This document shows positions 33,386 through 45,300 of a DNA stretch of 64,000 nt, in pieces. The position numbers and the translations under genes are program-made. Each line of letters opens with the position of its first letter. Within the stretch, counting starts at the first letter, position 1. The DNA comes from Fulvia fulva (taxonomy: Eukaryota; Ascomycota; Dothideomycetes; Mycosphaerellales; Mycosphaerellaceae), in the NCBI RefSeq assembly GCF_020509005.1, contig NC_063017.1, positions 4,712,001-4,776,000 of the forward strand, written 5' to 3'. The notes beneath the pieces were generated by a model. The model did not search any database and had not been told where the DNA came from. It saw only the letters and a list, made by a program, of their open reading frames with translations.

Positions 33386-33499
33386 GTAGCCCCCCCGAAT
33401 AAAGCTAAGTTCCTACGAAGCCGTAGTAGTTCTATATATCGAGGATATTTAGCTTTAGTACTAGGCCTAGGCCTAATGTTATAGTCGATATACTATTAC

Positions 33500-36400
33500 T
33501 AAGCCCCGTCGAAGAGCTTAGATTCGAAAAGCCTACCGATATTGAGCTCTAGGCCGTCTACGCGGGCGTAGTATTCTTCGATTACTTAACGATTAAAGAT
33601 AATATATTAGATAGGTTCCTATAAGGTATCCTACTTAGGGTAACCTTACTATTCGAATTTATACTTAATCGGCGGTAGCCCTTTAACTTCGTTAGGCTCT
33701 ACGCGGATTCCCCGGATCTTACGGACGGTATAGTCGTTAGAAGGTAGGTTAACCGGCTCGTCGACTTCTACTTTATCGGGAGGACCTAGTATATCTTAGT
33801 TTTGGTTCGGAAATAGGTCCTTAGCCGACGGCCGAAGGCGTACGGGATAGAAGACGTCGTAGATTTTTATATTCGTAGAAATAGCTAGACGGTAGGCGTA
33901 TAAACTAATACGCTCGGTAATCTTAAAAGGACCTAGGTTCTTCTAGCTTAGCTTCTTAGAGGGGCGGTCCGTCTTAATATTCTTAGAGTTAAGGTAGACT
34001 ATATCGCCTACTTAGTAGTCGGGAGCTAGCTAGCGACGACGATTAGCTTGATCCTTATAGATTACTTATACGTATACTATCTCGTCGTAGACTTCTTTAA
34101 AGATTTATAAGAGTATAGTAGCGAACTCGTCTGCTACTTACTCGTTTGCGTCTTCGGTAGGCGGGAGAGGTTCTTCTAGTTCTATACCTATACGAGGGTA
34201 GTAACCTCTCGTAGTATAGAAGGGAGAGTAGCTAGTAGTCTCCGAGTCCTAGTTACGAGCAGCGAACTCTACCGTAGGGATATACTAAGGCCAATCCTTC
34301 TAGTAGTAGTCGACGAAGTAACGAAGGACCTACTCGAGGATAGCGTTCGTAATTTCGGTCTAGCCGTCGGTCTATAGCTAAAAACTAGTCGAGAGGTTAT
34401 GCTTGATGCCTAGGATAGTATATAGACGCTTCTAGAAGTACGAGATGAACTAGGTGCCTCTATTAGAGGTGATGCTATCCGGGAGGCCTTAAAAGCGCTA
34501 GACGAATTCGTAGAACAAGCGAGTAGTCTCCTTTACGGTTATACTCTAGTACGGGATTATATACCGGTCCTTAGAGTAACGGTCTACGATCACTAGAAGG
34601 GCCTTTGCTTTTACGCCGCTAAAGGTCTTACCGTAAGGAAGATCGGTAATAAAGTCTATAGTAATGTGCTTCTACGGACGATTAGGAGCCGGGAGAGGGT
34701 ATAAGAGACCGTAGGGACGGTAGCGGTTAGCTTTGGCTCTTCGGTAAGTAGCGTAGTTTAGTACGTAGCGGCGGACGTCCTTCTAGGAATACGGCCACTA
34801 GTAATACCTAGCGAGGAGCTTATAGGTCTTAGCTACGCCTAGGTGACCCCTAGAGGCGGAGTCGTAGATGATTCAAAGAATCTTAGCTTGGATATTAGAG
34901 CCTTTGGGCTACGGTACGTAAAGCTTCTTACGGAAGTAGACGATACCTTCCTAGAGCTCGTACTCGGACAGCGAGAAGCCCGGGAATGTCCTCGCGCTAG
35001 ATTCAAGGGCCTAAACTAACTCTTAGGCGTCTATGTCGGTATCGTACGCTATTTGTACTCGTACTATAATGCCTTCGGGCTGCTCCTTATTATTAAACCC
35101 CTTAAAGTCTAATTCGGATAAGCCGTCGGTCGTTACTAAGCCCTCTTTATCGTCGTTTAAGTCCTTAGCGTCCGAGGCGTATTCTTTAGGCTCGGATTTA
35201 TCGTTACTCTCGTTAAGGTAGGTAGGAGCGAGTACGAGAGTAGCAAAGGAAGCGTCGAGCGTAGGCTAGCCGTTCGATAGGTACTCTCGAAGCTCGGAAG
35301 AGAGGTTGTACTCTTTAATTACTTATTACTCTACGATTTGCCGGCCCCCTCTTCGATCAACTAGAGAGTCACTAGGGCGGCGGGTAAGGGCGTCGGCTAT
35401 CGAGTTAGCCTTACCGGGTATATACGAGATCATAAAGTTGAACCGAGAGAGGAACTCGCTCTAGCGGGCCTAGCGACGATTAAGTAGCTTGCTCTTTATA
35501 AAGTAGACGAGGTTCTTATAGTCGGAGCTTACTTAGACGGGTATAGTAGAGCCTTCGAGCTCGGGGCGCTACTCTTCGAAAGCTTTAAAGATAGCGAGAA
35601 GCTCCTTATCGTAGATCTCGTAGTTATACTCCGTAGCGGTCATCTTCTTAGAGAGGAAGGCGATAGGTAACTAGGGGGATTCAGGCGAGCGGCGTTATAG
35701 CAGGACACCGCCTACTACGCCGTCGGATACGTCGGTCTCTATACGGGTCTCTAGTTCGAAATCGAAGTGCTATAGAAGCGGGTTCTTAATAAACTTCGCT
35801 TTAAGCAAGTTAAAAGCCTCCTAGTATTTGTCGGTCTAGGCGAACTTCTTACCCTTACGCGTAAGCTTTGTTAAAGGGCGTACTACGCCCGAAAATACGT
35901 AGATAAAGCGGCGGTAGAAGTTAGTAAAGCCTAGGAAACCCTAGACCTCTTTGACGTTCGTAGGAGTATCCTATTTAACGATAGCGTCGACCTTCTCTTA
36001 GTCTATCTTAATGCCGTCTACGGTAATAATTAAACTAAGGAACTTGACTTCGGTCTTCTTAAACTCGTACTTGTCGATATCGAGCTACAAGCCGGCGTCT
36101 ACGAGCTTCTAAAGGACCTTATAGACGTACTCGCGGTGCTCCTCCTTAGTCTCGCTATAGACTAGGATGTCGTCGATATAGGTAGTATAGAACTGATCGA
36201 GGAACTCCTAAAGGATATCGTTAATAAAGTTCTAGAAGGTACTAGGCCCGTTATAAACGCCGAAGGGTATAACGAGCGACTCGAATAGCCCGTAGCGAGT
36301 ACGGAAGGCTATAAGATACTCGTGTCCTTCTACTATTTATAACTTATTAAACGTAGCGATGACATCGAGCTTAGTAAAGTACTTAGCCTTAGAGAGGCGC

Positions 36401-38620
36401 TCGAGCGTCTCCTAAATCAACGGTATTAGGTAGCGGTTCTTCTTTATAATAGCGTTTAAGCCTTAGTAGTCTACGTAGAAGCGTAGACTACCGCCGGGCT
36501 TCTTAACGAACATGACGGGACTACTAGCGCTAGAACGGCTCGCTCGAATAAACCCCTTCTTTAGGTTCTCTTCGAGGTATCTCTTAAGAACGATAAGCTC
36601 TTCTCGGGACATAGAATATAGCGGTCCGAACGGTGTCTCTATACCTTCTTCTAGCTTAATCTTGTAGTCGTAAGGGCGATAAGGAGGCAGCTCGTCTACG
36701 GCGTTAGTATCGAATACGTAGAGGATGTAGTGTACCTAAGGAGGGACCTTCGTAGTAGGGTCGGTAGGTGTACGCTTCTTATCGAGCTTCTCGAGGGCGA
36801 TATCGATATCGCGGAGAGAGGCGGCGAAGACTTAAGCTTTAGGCTACTTAGTAGTAGTAGTAAAGGTAGCGGCGTTTACCTAGAAGATCTTAGTATACTT
36901 AGGACCGCGCTAAGGCGGCGGAGAAGGCGGAGGTGCCGGAGGAACTTCTAGATAGAAGCTAATAGTAAGGGAAGTCCAGTCGATAATAGGTCGGTATCGT
37001 CTAAACTAGGGGAGGCCGAGGATAAACTTCTAATACGGTAGGGACGTAAGGAAGCTAGTGATCGACATACGCTTGCCTCCGAGGGTGATTAACGTGTATA
37101 TAATATAAGTAATCTTACTAGTAGTAGTCTCCGTGCCGTTAAAGAGTTTAAGGGTACGAGGGTACTTTAGTTCCTAGGGTTCGAGGTTAAGAGAGGTCGC
37201 GAGTTTATAGTCTATAAAAGACTCGCCTAGTACGCTAGTGTCTATAAGAGTGAGATTGGAAGAAGAGAGTTTCTTTAAGCCGATATTTACATTCGTAACG
37301 AACGGTTTATAAGCGTAGTCCTTGCCCGTCTTGTCGTATAGGTCTAGCTATACTATATTGATCCTCAAATTCTTTCCTCTCTTTACTTTCGGTAAACGTT
37401 ATTTTTAGTCTTCATCGCGTCGATAAGGAAGACCTAGGCTTTTTCCTACTTAGCGGGAGTAGTAGGAGTAGGCTCGATAGCGCTAATAGCGCCGCGAACT
37501 AGGTTACGGGCGTTACGGGTAGCGAGCTACGGACAGTTAGCTACGATATAGCCTAGACCGCCGTAGTAGGTATAGAGTCCGGCCTAGCGACGGCGAAGCT
37601 TCTCTTCGGGAGTAAGCTTACCGTTAACGAGGCCCTAGACTCGAGGGACGGCGGCACTAGCGCTAAGATCTATAGCGTTACCTATAGAGACGGGAGGGAG
37701 AGCCGTAGGAGCGGCGGCGCCTAGTAGAGTAGCGAAGTGGCTTCCGGGACTACGAGGCTAACGACCTTAAGAACGGAAAGTAAGGAGAGAGGCGGTGTGT
37801 TTTATGTTAGAGTCGAGGCGCTAGTAGGTCTTGACGAGCTTACGGAAGCTTATAGCACCGACGTCCTTATCCTCGAGGGCTCGAAGAAGCTCTACTAACA
37901 AACCACGGCGGAGAGTGCTCTTCTTAGTCTCTTCGTTATAGCCGGTGAACCCGATGTCGCGGTTAAAGGCCGCGAGGTACTCGGCGAAGCTCTTGTTCTT
38001 CTAGAGGAGGTTATAGATAGCGTTCTAGGCGGTAGCTCTACGGTCTAGATCACTAAAGGCAGTACGGAGGTCCTATATCAAGGTAAGGACGTCCGGGCAG
38101 CCGATAGTCTACGTAGCGTTATCGATATAGTGTTATACCTAAGCCGCGGCGTCTCCCCGAAGGAGGGAGAAGACGTACGTAACTTTGTCCTTCTCTTACG
38201 GAAAGTAGTCAGCATTAGCTAATAGCTTAATAGTGAGCTATGTCTTAAATGCCTTAAACCTACTCTTATTACCGTCGAACTCGTCTAGGTCGTTAACCTT
38301 CTTAGAGAAGTGCTAGCGGCGGTTGTCGTCGGCGTACGGGGCGAGGTTCTAGAAGGTGTTCATAATACCTTAAAGGTATATTACTTAGTTGTTTACTTGC
38401 TCGACCTACTAGGCGGTCTCGCGGAAAGAGGAGACGGTACGGTTAATAAGAGCGTAGGCGGTGTCGGGGTTAGCGTTTACCTAGGTACCGAAGGTAGCGG
38501 CGTTTAAGAAGGGGATATTAGTCCACTTACTAAAGTGGAATAGAGTGTCTTAGTTGTCGAGGTTGACACCTCTATCGGTAGCGTAGTCACCTATAAGGAT
38601 GACTCGAGTAGTTAACGGTT
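33500..38620 (-). pseudogene. Gypsy-2 Gag-Pol with chromodomain, RIP-destroyed
   Basis: Minus-strand translation, with many stops, gives in order: Gag and a degraded zinc knuckle (about 38.6-37.4 kb), protease (about 37.3-37.0 kb), RT (about 36.75-35.9 kb, with [12 protein letters not shown] and the catalytic YIDDILVY at about 36160-36185), RNase H (about 35.8-35.3 kb, with [16 protein letters not shown] and YIPGKANSIADALTRRP), integrase (about 35.2-33.9 kb) and a chromodomain-like end (about 33665-33540, with GYPK-DTL-EPI and VIEEYYARV). This is the standard chromovirus order. No frame is intact. Confidence 0.85.
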
Positions 38621-38636
38621 TGTTAGTCTTTCGTAA

Positions 38637-39156
38637 TATTAGGGCGAGAGCCTAGCCTATAAGATATAAGGGTAAAAGCGAGAATATAGGTGCGAAGTAT
38701 AGATATAAAAGGGTATAGTATGATTGCTACACAAGACGAAAGACGAAGAAAACAAGAGAGGCCTAGGGAAGGCTAGATATTTATACGCGACCCTCGCGAG
38801 TACGTGTTCCCGTATTAATAGGGCTAACCCGTACGAAGCCGCGCTTAGTAGCTTTACTTAAAACCTTATTCTAACCTGCCCTACGTTCCGAGTCTCCCAC
38901 GTGCTTCTTCTAGGGTCTAGCGTAGTCGCGGGTACTCGCGGGAGTGCCGTAAGTCATATAGTCACGAGCCGAAGTGAATCTATTAAGGTTTAGTAGAGGG
39001 GTGAATTTGGAGGGCTAGGTCCCGTAGTAAATGTTACGGGGTATATAATTCTTAGCGCTTATACACTAAGCTAGACTGTCACTTCTTAACGACTTCTAAG
39101 CACTCTAAGGCTCTTCTATCCCCACCTTCTATATACTCTATAGGGAGACTATAACA
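38637..39156 (-). repeat. Gypsy-2 5' LTR
   Basis: 520 bp, starting TATTAGGGCGAG (TG mutated to TA) and ending ACTATAACA. Confidence 0.9.
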
Positions 39157-39936
39157 CTTCGTATTAAGCTTTTGCCCTTATTAGTTAATAAGGCGGATAG
39201 TCTACGTGTTATCGTAGTATAAGTAGGTACGCTAATTGAACTAAAGGTGTATCTTAGCGAAGACTCGTTCCTACTATATAAGCTCTAAGGCGGCTTACGA
39301 AAGCCCGAGTAGCTTAGCCTCTGTTAAGGACTTAGTAATAGTGATTTGTTTAGATGCCTTATAATCTACTAGTCTACCGAACAGTATAAAGACCTAGCTA
39401 TTTAAGCTAGTCCTGTCATTATTTATACCGTAGGACGCGTCCGATGCTCTAAAGAACTCGTAGTTACTACCGAGGTGCTCTAGTTAGCTATAAAGGCTAG
39501 TAATATGTTTACTAGCGCTATATATAAGGTAGAGGTTCTTAGTCTCTAGGAGATAGCGTAAGTACTAATCTATAAGCTTAAGGTATATCTTAGTTAGCTT
39601 AATTAGATACTACGATAGTATAGATAAGGAAAAGGCGATGTTAGGCCGCGTATATATAGCGGCGAAGTTAAGGGATCCTATACGTTATTAGTACGTAAGG
39701 ATAGCGATAGAGGTGGGTTAATAACCCTCTAGAACGGTCTAATTAAGGTGTTAATCTACTAGTACTATCGTTTTACGTATATTCGTAGATATACTAAATT
39801 TAGCGGCTAGCTTCTTAATATAGTCTTCTTAAGAGAGCTATAGCAAGCGCTTGTTTCTATCGCGCGTAACCTTAATTCCTAGGAACTAGGAGAGATTACC
39901 GAGCTCGTATATCTCGTACTTAGTAAGTAGCCGCTA
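39157..39936 (-). mobile_element. Copia-C fragment, left part (RT end and RNase H), RIPped
   Basis: Minus-strand relic of a third Ty1/copia family. Near 39936-39770 it reads EIYELGNLS-FLGIKVTRDRNK, the conserved copia RT segment after the catalytic box; RNase H-like sequence follows to the left. It is interrupted by Copia-A copy 2 at CGCTA (39932-39936), and the other half continues from 45552. No LTR of its own was identified. Confidence 0.75.
39932..39936. other. Target-site duplication of Copia-A copy 2 (left)
   Basis: CGCTA, identical to 45552-45556 on the other side of the element. Confidence 0.95.
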
Positions 39937-40171
39937 TGTTAAACAGGTACGGGTGGATAGCAGCGGAGTGGAGTAAGAGATCAATCTTCAACTGACTAAT
40001 AGCACGAGCATGCAGCAATATATCAGGAACCAATATGTTGATTGTGTTGGATGTCTATCTAAGCTAAAGGGGAGAGAAGGTATCTCCCTACAAGCTGAGT
40101 CATCGTGGATGCCTCAGGCTGCCAGATCACTTCCTGATTGTTGACTCCCTTTGAGATGCTACATCTTAACA
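39937..40171 (-). repeat. Copia-A copy 2, 3' LTR
   Basis: 235 bp, TGTTAAACAGG ... CTTAACA. Differs from the 5' LTR by A for G at two TG sites. Confidence 0.95.
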
Positions 40172-40186
40172 CTCCCACTCATCTCG
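40172..40186 (-). other. Copia-A copy 2 polypurine tract
   Basis: On the minus strand CGAGATGAGTGGGAG abuts the 3' LTR, the primer for plus-strand DNA synthesis. Confidence 0.75.
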
Positions 40187-40236
40187 TATGGGAGGTTACA
40201 GTCTGCTCACTTCCTGTCAATAGTACTTGGACCTTT

Positions 40237-43200
40237 TTATGACAGGTTCAGCTGGCTTACAAACCTCTGGAAGTGTGGACCAGTCTTTGGTTTTGTAAAC
40301 CCGTCTGCAACCATCTCAGAGGTTGGGGTGTACTCAACAGCAATAAGCCTCCTCCACCAAAGTTTCCTAACAGCGTTATAGGCAATGTCAATGTGCTTCG
40401 ACTTGTCATGAACATGTGCATCTTTCACTAGGGTGAGGGCAGCTTGATTGTCACCTCTTAATTGGACTGGTCTCAAATTTGATACAGTCTCCTGGTTTCC
40501 AGTGATTCTTGGTTGATGGGAACAGTCTCCCACTAACTCTGGACAATCCATTTCCCTTAGCAGTGAAGCTAGGAATTGGGACTGCTTCGCACATGCATTC
40601 ATGGCCATGTATTCAGCCTCCATTGTGGATGTTGCTACAGACTTTTGCTTCTTGCTCATCCAAGAAACTGGTGCCCCACAGAGGAAGAAGACATACCCAA
40701 GGATTGAGACTCTGTCTGCTTTGTCCATTGCATAATCAGAATCACAGTATCCAATAAGGTGTCCTTTTCCAGACTTTGAGAACTGAAGTCCTAGATCAGG
40801 GTATGATCTTAGGTACCTAGTGATCTTCTTCAAAGCCTTCATGTGGTAGGTGGATGGGTCACTCACAAATGAGCTCATCCTTCCTAGGGCAAAAGCAATG
40901 TCTGGCCTTGTGATTGTTGCTGGCCACATCCAAGTACCATTAATACTCTGGTACTCTGCCTTGTCACACCTCTCATCCATGTGGCTTGAAGGTTTGAGGG
41001 CCTCATAGCTGTCCATGGGTGAGTGTGTAGGTGCTGCCTTCTTATGGTTCATTCCCATCTTGGCTAGGCTGTCCCTAACAAAGTGTCCTTGGTCAAGTTT
41101 CAGGATTCCTCTCTTCCTGTCCCTTGTGACTCTCATGCCAAGGATCTTCTCAGGTTCACCTAGATCTTTGATCTTGAAGATCTTGCCAAGTTCTCTTTTG
41201 AACCAGAGAACATCTGTCAACTTTGGTGCAGCAATTGGAATGTCATCCACATGTATAAGGATTATGATCTCCCTCTTCTTATGGATAAGTAGGCATGGAT
41301 CCACTTCTGACTGTGTGAATCCAATCTCTCTGAGCTTTGACACACAGAGTTGATTCCAATCTCTAGCTGCTTGCTTAAGTCCATACAAGCTTTTGAGGAT
41401 TTTGAACACCATGTTTGGTGGAAGCTCAACTCCTGGTGGTGGTAACATGAAGATGTCTTCATGGAGGGTGCTTTCTGTGAATGCATTGTTCACATCCACT
41501 TGGTGAAGATGAAGATCCTTCTTACACACAATAGCCATAAACACCCTAAGGGTGTCCTGTCTTACTGTAGGTGCAAATGTCTCCATAAAGTCAACACCAA
41601 ACTTCTGTGAGAAGCCCCTTGCAACTAGTCTAGCCTTGAACTTTTCAATAGCTCCACTAATGCTTCTCTTAATATCAAAGACCCATCTTGATGTAACCAG
41701 ATTTGCTCCTTTTGGTGGAACAGAATTTTCCCAGGTGTTGTTACTCTGTAGAGCATCTAGTTCCTTTTGGATTGCTTCCTTCCAAAGATGTCCCCATTTC
41801 TTGTCATTCACAGCATCCTTGTAGGATTTTGGAATTGGGACCTCTTGCTTGTATGCAATGGCTTCTACAGTTGCTGCAAAGGCCATTTCCTCAACTTCTT
41901 CCAGGAATTCGCTATCCCATGGTATTGAACTGTCCACTGATTGCATGGCTGCAAAGAAAGCTTGGTGAAAAGCAGCAAGGTTCTCTGAGAGGTCCATTGC
42001 TTCTCCCACTTCAGTGGTTAGTTCGGGCTTAGGGACCATGGATCTTGGGGCTTTCTGTTTCATGTCATAGCCCTCAACATCATAGTCAGCCTTTCTCTTT
42101 CCAAGGGATGATTTAGGGACCGTCACTTGTGACCTAGTAACGTCTATTTCCTGGGGATCTAGGGAGCTTCTCTCAATTGGCTGATCGATTTTCTGAAATT
42201 CCCCTACGTTCTCCGGAGGCTGGGGAAGTTGCACAAACAGCTTTCTCGGCTGAGCGACTTTAGGGCTCTCAATTGGCTGATCTATTTCGGGGGGGCTCTG
42301 ATGGACGCCTGAATGGTAGGTAGATTGTCCTAAGGATACGTTCTTCCTCGGCCTTCCTAAGGGCTTCCTAGCTGGTGCACTGCTTGGTAGATTCAATGTT
42401 GGAACATTGAGACCCATATCACCTCCAGGCTGGTCCTCAAAGAAGTCTGCATGTGTGTGTTGTTTAACAGCTCTCATGTCTGGTTCCCAAAAGAGCCAGG
42501 CTTTAGCTGTGTTTTCAACATACCCAATAAACACTGCTTCTTTACCCCTATTCATTAGCTTGTCACTTCTTGCCCATTGAGGTTGGGATCTTGTGTCCAT
42601 ATAGACAACAGCTTTGCATCCCCAAACTTTCAAATGGTTGATGGTCGGTTTGATACCATCAAAAGCCTCATCTGGTGAAACCTTGAACCCATCGTAATCT
42701 GGGCCATTTGGCAGTTTGTTCCTCATATAAGTTTGGGCCTCTAGTGCTTCAGGCCAAAATTCAACCGGCATTTTAGCCTCTTCAAGCATTGCCCTTATAG
42801 AGTCCTCTGAGGTTTGTATTGACCTCTCAACTGGTCCATTCTGTAGAGAGTTGTATGCCTCAGTCGGCTCGAGCCCAATCCCCAAATCCTTCTCCCACTG
42901 CTTCACTAATGCAATAAGTTCTTTTGCATTGTCAAGTCTTACTGCTTTCAGCTGCGCTGATGATTTCCTCTCTGCTTTGATCTTCCAGTTCTGGAGAGCA
43001 ACTGGAGCATCTTCTCTTTTCCTAAGAGGAAAGGTCCACTTCTTCCTAGAGAAGTTGTCAACAATCTCAAGCCAGTATTTGAATCCTAGTCTTGAGATTG
43101 GTAGTGGGCCACATATGTCAATAGATACAAGGGCAAGTCTTTCAGGTCTTCTCTCTGTAACTTTGCCTTTGTACTTCTTCATCTTTGCTATTGAGCATAC

Positions 43201-44892
43201 TCTGCACTGGTGAAAGCCATCCTTAGGGATAGGAATGGGTTCTTTCAAGTCTGTTACCTTGTGAAGATTCTGGAGCAAATTCTTCCCAAAGTGTGCAAAT
43301 CTTCTATGCCAAAGCTCCCACTGCTTCAGGTCGGTCTCTGATTGAGCAGTCACAAAGGCATTCTCCATTGGTGGTGCACATGATGAGTAATGTGCCCGTT
43401 CTTGTAGGAGAGGAGAAATCTCATCAATGAATGGAACCCCCCCAAGGAGCTTTGTCTGGACAACAGTCTCACCAGAGGGGGAAACAAGAGAAAATGATGG
43501 AGGTTGCACACCAAACTGCTTGCTAAACTGGTTCCATGAAACCAGGTTCACTCCTAGCTTGGGTACAAGCAGGACATCTTCCAAAACAACTTTTCTGCCA
43601 GCTCTCCCACTCATCTCTGCATTCCCAATATGAGTGGCCAATAAAAACCCACCTCCCACTTTGATCCATTTCTTCCTTGTCAAGGGAGTCATAGATCTAA
43701 AGAGGCAGCTTTGGTCAGTCATATGGGATGAAGCACAGGAGTCAAGTAACCACTCTGACGAGGGGAACTTGCCTTGGACTTCTGCAGTTGAGTGAGCCAC
43801 TTCATCATACTCATCATCATCAGACATTGTCTCTGGGGATGAGCTGCATGGTGACTCTTGGGCGGAGAAACCTTTTCCAGTCTTCTTTGCTTTAGAGGTA
43901 TAAGACTGGGCCTGGTTCTTCTGGAGTGACAGCATGTCAGAGCTGAGTTTCTTCACCATTTTCTTAAGTTCTTCCATAGAGGACTTCTCTCTTGGTGTCC
44001 TCCTTGAAGTGGGTGGTGGAGTTCTCTTCTTCTTGACATGTGTTGTATTCTGGGAAGATGGTGGTTGGGAATGAGATCTAAGGACCTTTCTTGCCTCAGG
44101 CAAACTAGGGCAGTCCTTGATCAGATGATCCTTCTCACAGAGAAGGCAGGAGAGTGGTCTTGCTAGACCTGAGGGCTTGACCCAGGTGGCTGCCATGCCA
44201 TACTCAGCCTTAGAGGGATCCAACCTGGCTTCTTGAGCTTCAAGGATCTTTAAGGTCCTTTCATGATCCATCTTTGGCTGAGCCATGATAGTATCCCTGG
44301 CTACATGGTAGTCAGGTGGCAGTGAGCTTAAGAGCTGGGTCATCCTCACATCAGCTTTCCTGTAATGCTGACCCTCTGGGTCAACATCAGCAATCCTTTT
44401 TCCAAGAGAAACCAGGTGTGTCCATGCAGATCTGATGGTGAACTCTTCACTCATCTCAAAGATCACAAATTGCTTTGTGAGCTCATGTGCATGGGTTGGT
44501 AGCACCTGGCTATACTTGTTCCAGAGATACACCCACTTCTCAGCAGCTCTTCCAGATTCACATGAGCCCTCAAGCTCAAATTCATCTTCTTCTGTGATCC
44601 TACTAAGGATACTGAAGTTGCATACTGCATTGTGTCTTGTCCATGTTGGCGTATTGAGGATCTCTTTGGTTGTAGCCTCTTCTTGGAGTTTCAGAGTCTT
44701 GCCCTTGATGTTGTCAAAAGACACTTCCATTAGGTCATCAATTGCAAAGAATGCTGATTGGCTCTCCATCTTGTATCTCTGAAGATTGAACCATCTCTTC
44801 CAATTGTCCCTCCCAAGAATTGGGATTTTGCCTCCCTTCTCCTCTGTCTTCTCTTGGTATGAATCCATAATAAATTGGATGTAATGAAACAA
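40237..44892 (-). CDS. Copia-A Gag-Pol polyprotein (1551 aa)
   Basis: One frame encodes Gag, protease, integrase, RT and RNase H in the Ty1/copia order. Gag occupies about residues 1-270 and ends in a short zinc knuckle CLLCEKDHLIKDC (Cys-x2-Cys-x3-His-x4-Cys). The protease strand near residue 384 reads LLDSCASSHMT, with Cys where Asp-Ser-Gly is usual. Integrase follows with an HH-CC finger (HRRFAHFG ... CRVCSIAK) and a DDE triad near residues 590, 654 and 686 (IDICGPLP, RLDNAKEL, NGPVERS). RT holds the ARLVARGFSQ segment and the catalytic HVDDIP near residue 1214. RNase H has GYCDSDYAMDK near 1383, STMEAEYMA and LRGDNQAA. The proteins would assemble a cytoplasmic particle, copy the RNA and integrate the cDNA. 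The first ATG is used; a second lies eight codons on. Coding capacity appears complete. Confidence 0.95.
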   Translation of the reverse strand: MFHYIQFIMDSYQEKTEEKGGKIPILGRDNWKRWFNLQRYKMESQSAFFAIDDLMEVSFDNIKGKTLKLQEEATTKEILNTPTWTRHNAVCNFSILSRITEEDEFELEGSCESGRAAEKWVYLWNKYSQVLPTHAHELTKQFVIFEMSEEFTIRSAWTHLVSLGKRIADVDPEGQHYRKADVRMTQLLSSLPPDYHVARDTIMAQPKMDHERTLKILEAQEARLDPSKAEYGMAATWVKPSGLARPLSCLLCEKDHLIKDCPSLPEARKVLRSHSQPPSSQNTTHVKKKRTPPPTSRRTPREKSSMEELKKMVKKLSSDMLSLQKNQAQSYTSKAKKTGKGFSAQESPCSSSPETMSDDDEYDEVAHSTAEVQGKFPSSEWLLDSCASSHMTDQSCLFRSMTPLTRKKWIKVGGGFLLATHIGNAEMSGRAGRKVVLEDVLLVPKLGVNLVSWNQFSKQFGVQPPSFSLVSPSGETVVQTKLLGGVPFIDEISPLLQERAHYSSCAPPMENAFVTAQSETDLKQWELWHRRFAHFGKNLLQNLHKVTDLKEPIPIPKDGFHQCRVCSIAKMKKYKGKVTERRPERLALVSIDICGPLPISRLGFKYWLEIVDNFSRKKWTFPLRKREDAPVALQNWKIKAERKSSAQLKAVRLDNAKELIALVKQWEKDLGIGLEPTEAYNSLQNGPVERSIQTSEDSIRAMLEEAKMPVEFWPEALEAQTYMRNKLPNGPDYDGFKVSPDEAFDGIKPTINHLKVWGCKAVVYMDTRSQPQWARSDKLMNRGKEAVFIGYVENTAKAWLFWEPDMRAVKQHTHADFFEDQPGGDMGLNVPTLNLPSSAPARKPLGRPRKNVSLGQSTYHSGVHQSPPEIDQPIESPKVAQPRKLFVQLPQPPENVGEFQKIDQPIERSSLDPQEIDVTRSQVTVPKSSLGKRKADYDVEGYDMKQKAPRSMVPKPELTTEVGEAMDLSENLAAFHQAFFAAMQSVDSSIPWDSEFLEEVEEMAFAATVEAIAYKQEVPIPKSYKDAVNDKKWGHLWKEAIQKELDALQSNNTWENSVPPKGANLVTSRWVFDIKRSISGAIEKFKARLVARGFSQKFGVDFMETFAPTVRQDTLRVFMAIVCKKDLHLHQVDVNNAFTESTLHEDIFMLPPPGVELPPNMVFKILKSLYGLKQAARDWNQLCVSKLREIGFTQSEVDPCLLIHKKREIIILIHVDDIPIAAPKLTDVLWFKRELGKIFKIKDLGEPEKILGMRVTRDRKRGILKLDQGHFVRDSLAKMGMNHKKAAPTHSPMDSYEALKPSSHMDERCDKAEYQSINGTWMWPATITRPDIAFALGRMSSFVSDPSTYHMKALKKITRYLRSYPDLGLQFSKSGKGHLIGYCDSDYAMDKADRVSILGYVFFLCGAPVSWMSKKQKSVATSTMEAEYMAMNACAKQSQFLASLLREMDCPELVGDCSHQPRITGNQETVSNLRPVQLRGDNQAALTLVKDAHVHDKSKHIDIAYNAVRKLWWRRLIAVEYTPTSEMVADGFTKPKTGPHFQRFVSQLNLS

Positions 44893-45300
44893 GGTGTGTA
44901 TGTTCCAAGGTGGTGGCTCAGATCCTGCTGAGGCTTCTGGTGTAGAATGGGAAAGTTCGTAGGTGTGGATACCAAGGCCTGCTTGGTAAAGTAAAGAAGG
45001 AGCGGTGTGAGGTCTCGGGGCTAGGACACAGGTCTGTCTCTCCTAGCAGAGCTTCAAATGACTTACTTGAAGTCCTTCTTGATAGTATCTCGATGCAGTT
45101 CTGCCTACAGAGTATCTTCAAGGTATTGGCTTTGAGTAAGCCGCACAGAGTCCTTGTCTGGGTTACCTATCACTTAGTATCGAACTAAGCTCCTTGATAG
45201 GATAGACGGGGTAGACTTCTGATTCCCAGATGTTTTCTGCTACGATAGCAAGGGATACAAGTAACCTGTACTGATATAGGTTGCTCTTATTCCTGCACAA

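Larger units (their letters stand above)
32867..39156 (-). mobile_element. Gypsy-2, Ty3/gypsy chromovirus, heavily RIPped
   Basis: A 6.3-kb minus-strand element with ~520-bp LTRs (32867-33385, 38637-39156) that start TGTTAGGGCGAG and end ACTATAACA, with TA variants. A G-run polypurine tract precedes the 3' LTR on the minus strand (plus strand AGCCCCCCC at 33387-33396). Flanking 5-mers CAATT and CTTCG do not match. All coding frames are broken. It directly abuts Copia-B on the left and Copia-C on the right. Confidence 0.9.

Noticed and set aside
20276..38507. Scattered ORFs of 60-100 codons in the 20-39 kb block
   Set aside because: All fall on the antisense strand of, or out of frame with, RIPped Pol genes.
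40151..44782. Plus-strand ORFs opposite the Copia-A Gag-Pol
   Set aside because: They are antisense shadows of a real minus-strand gene, repeated in both copies for that reason.
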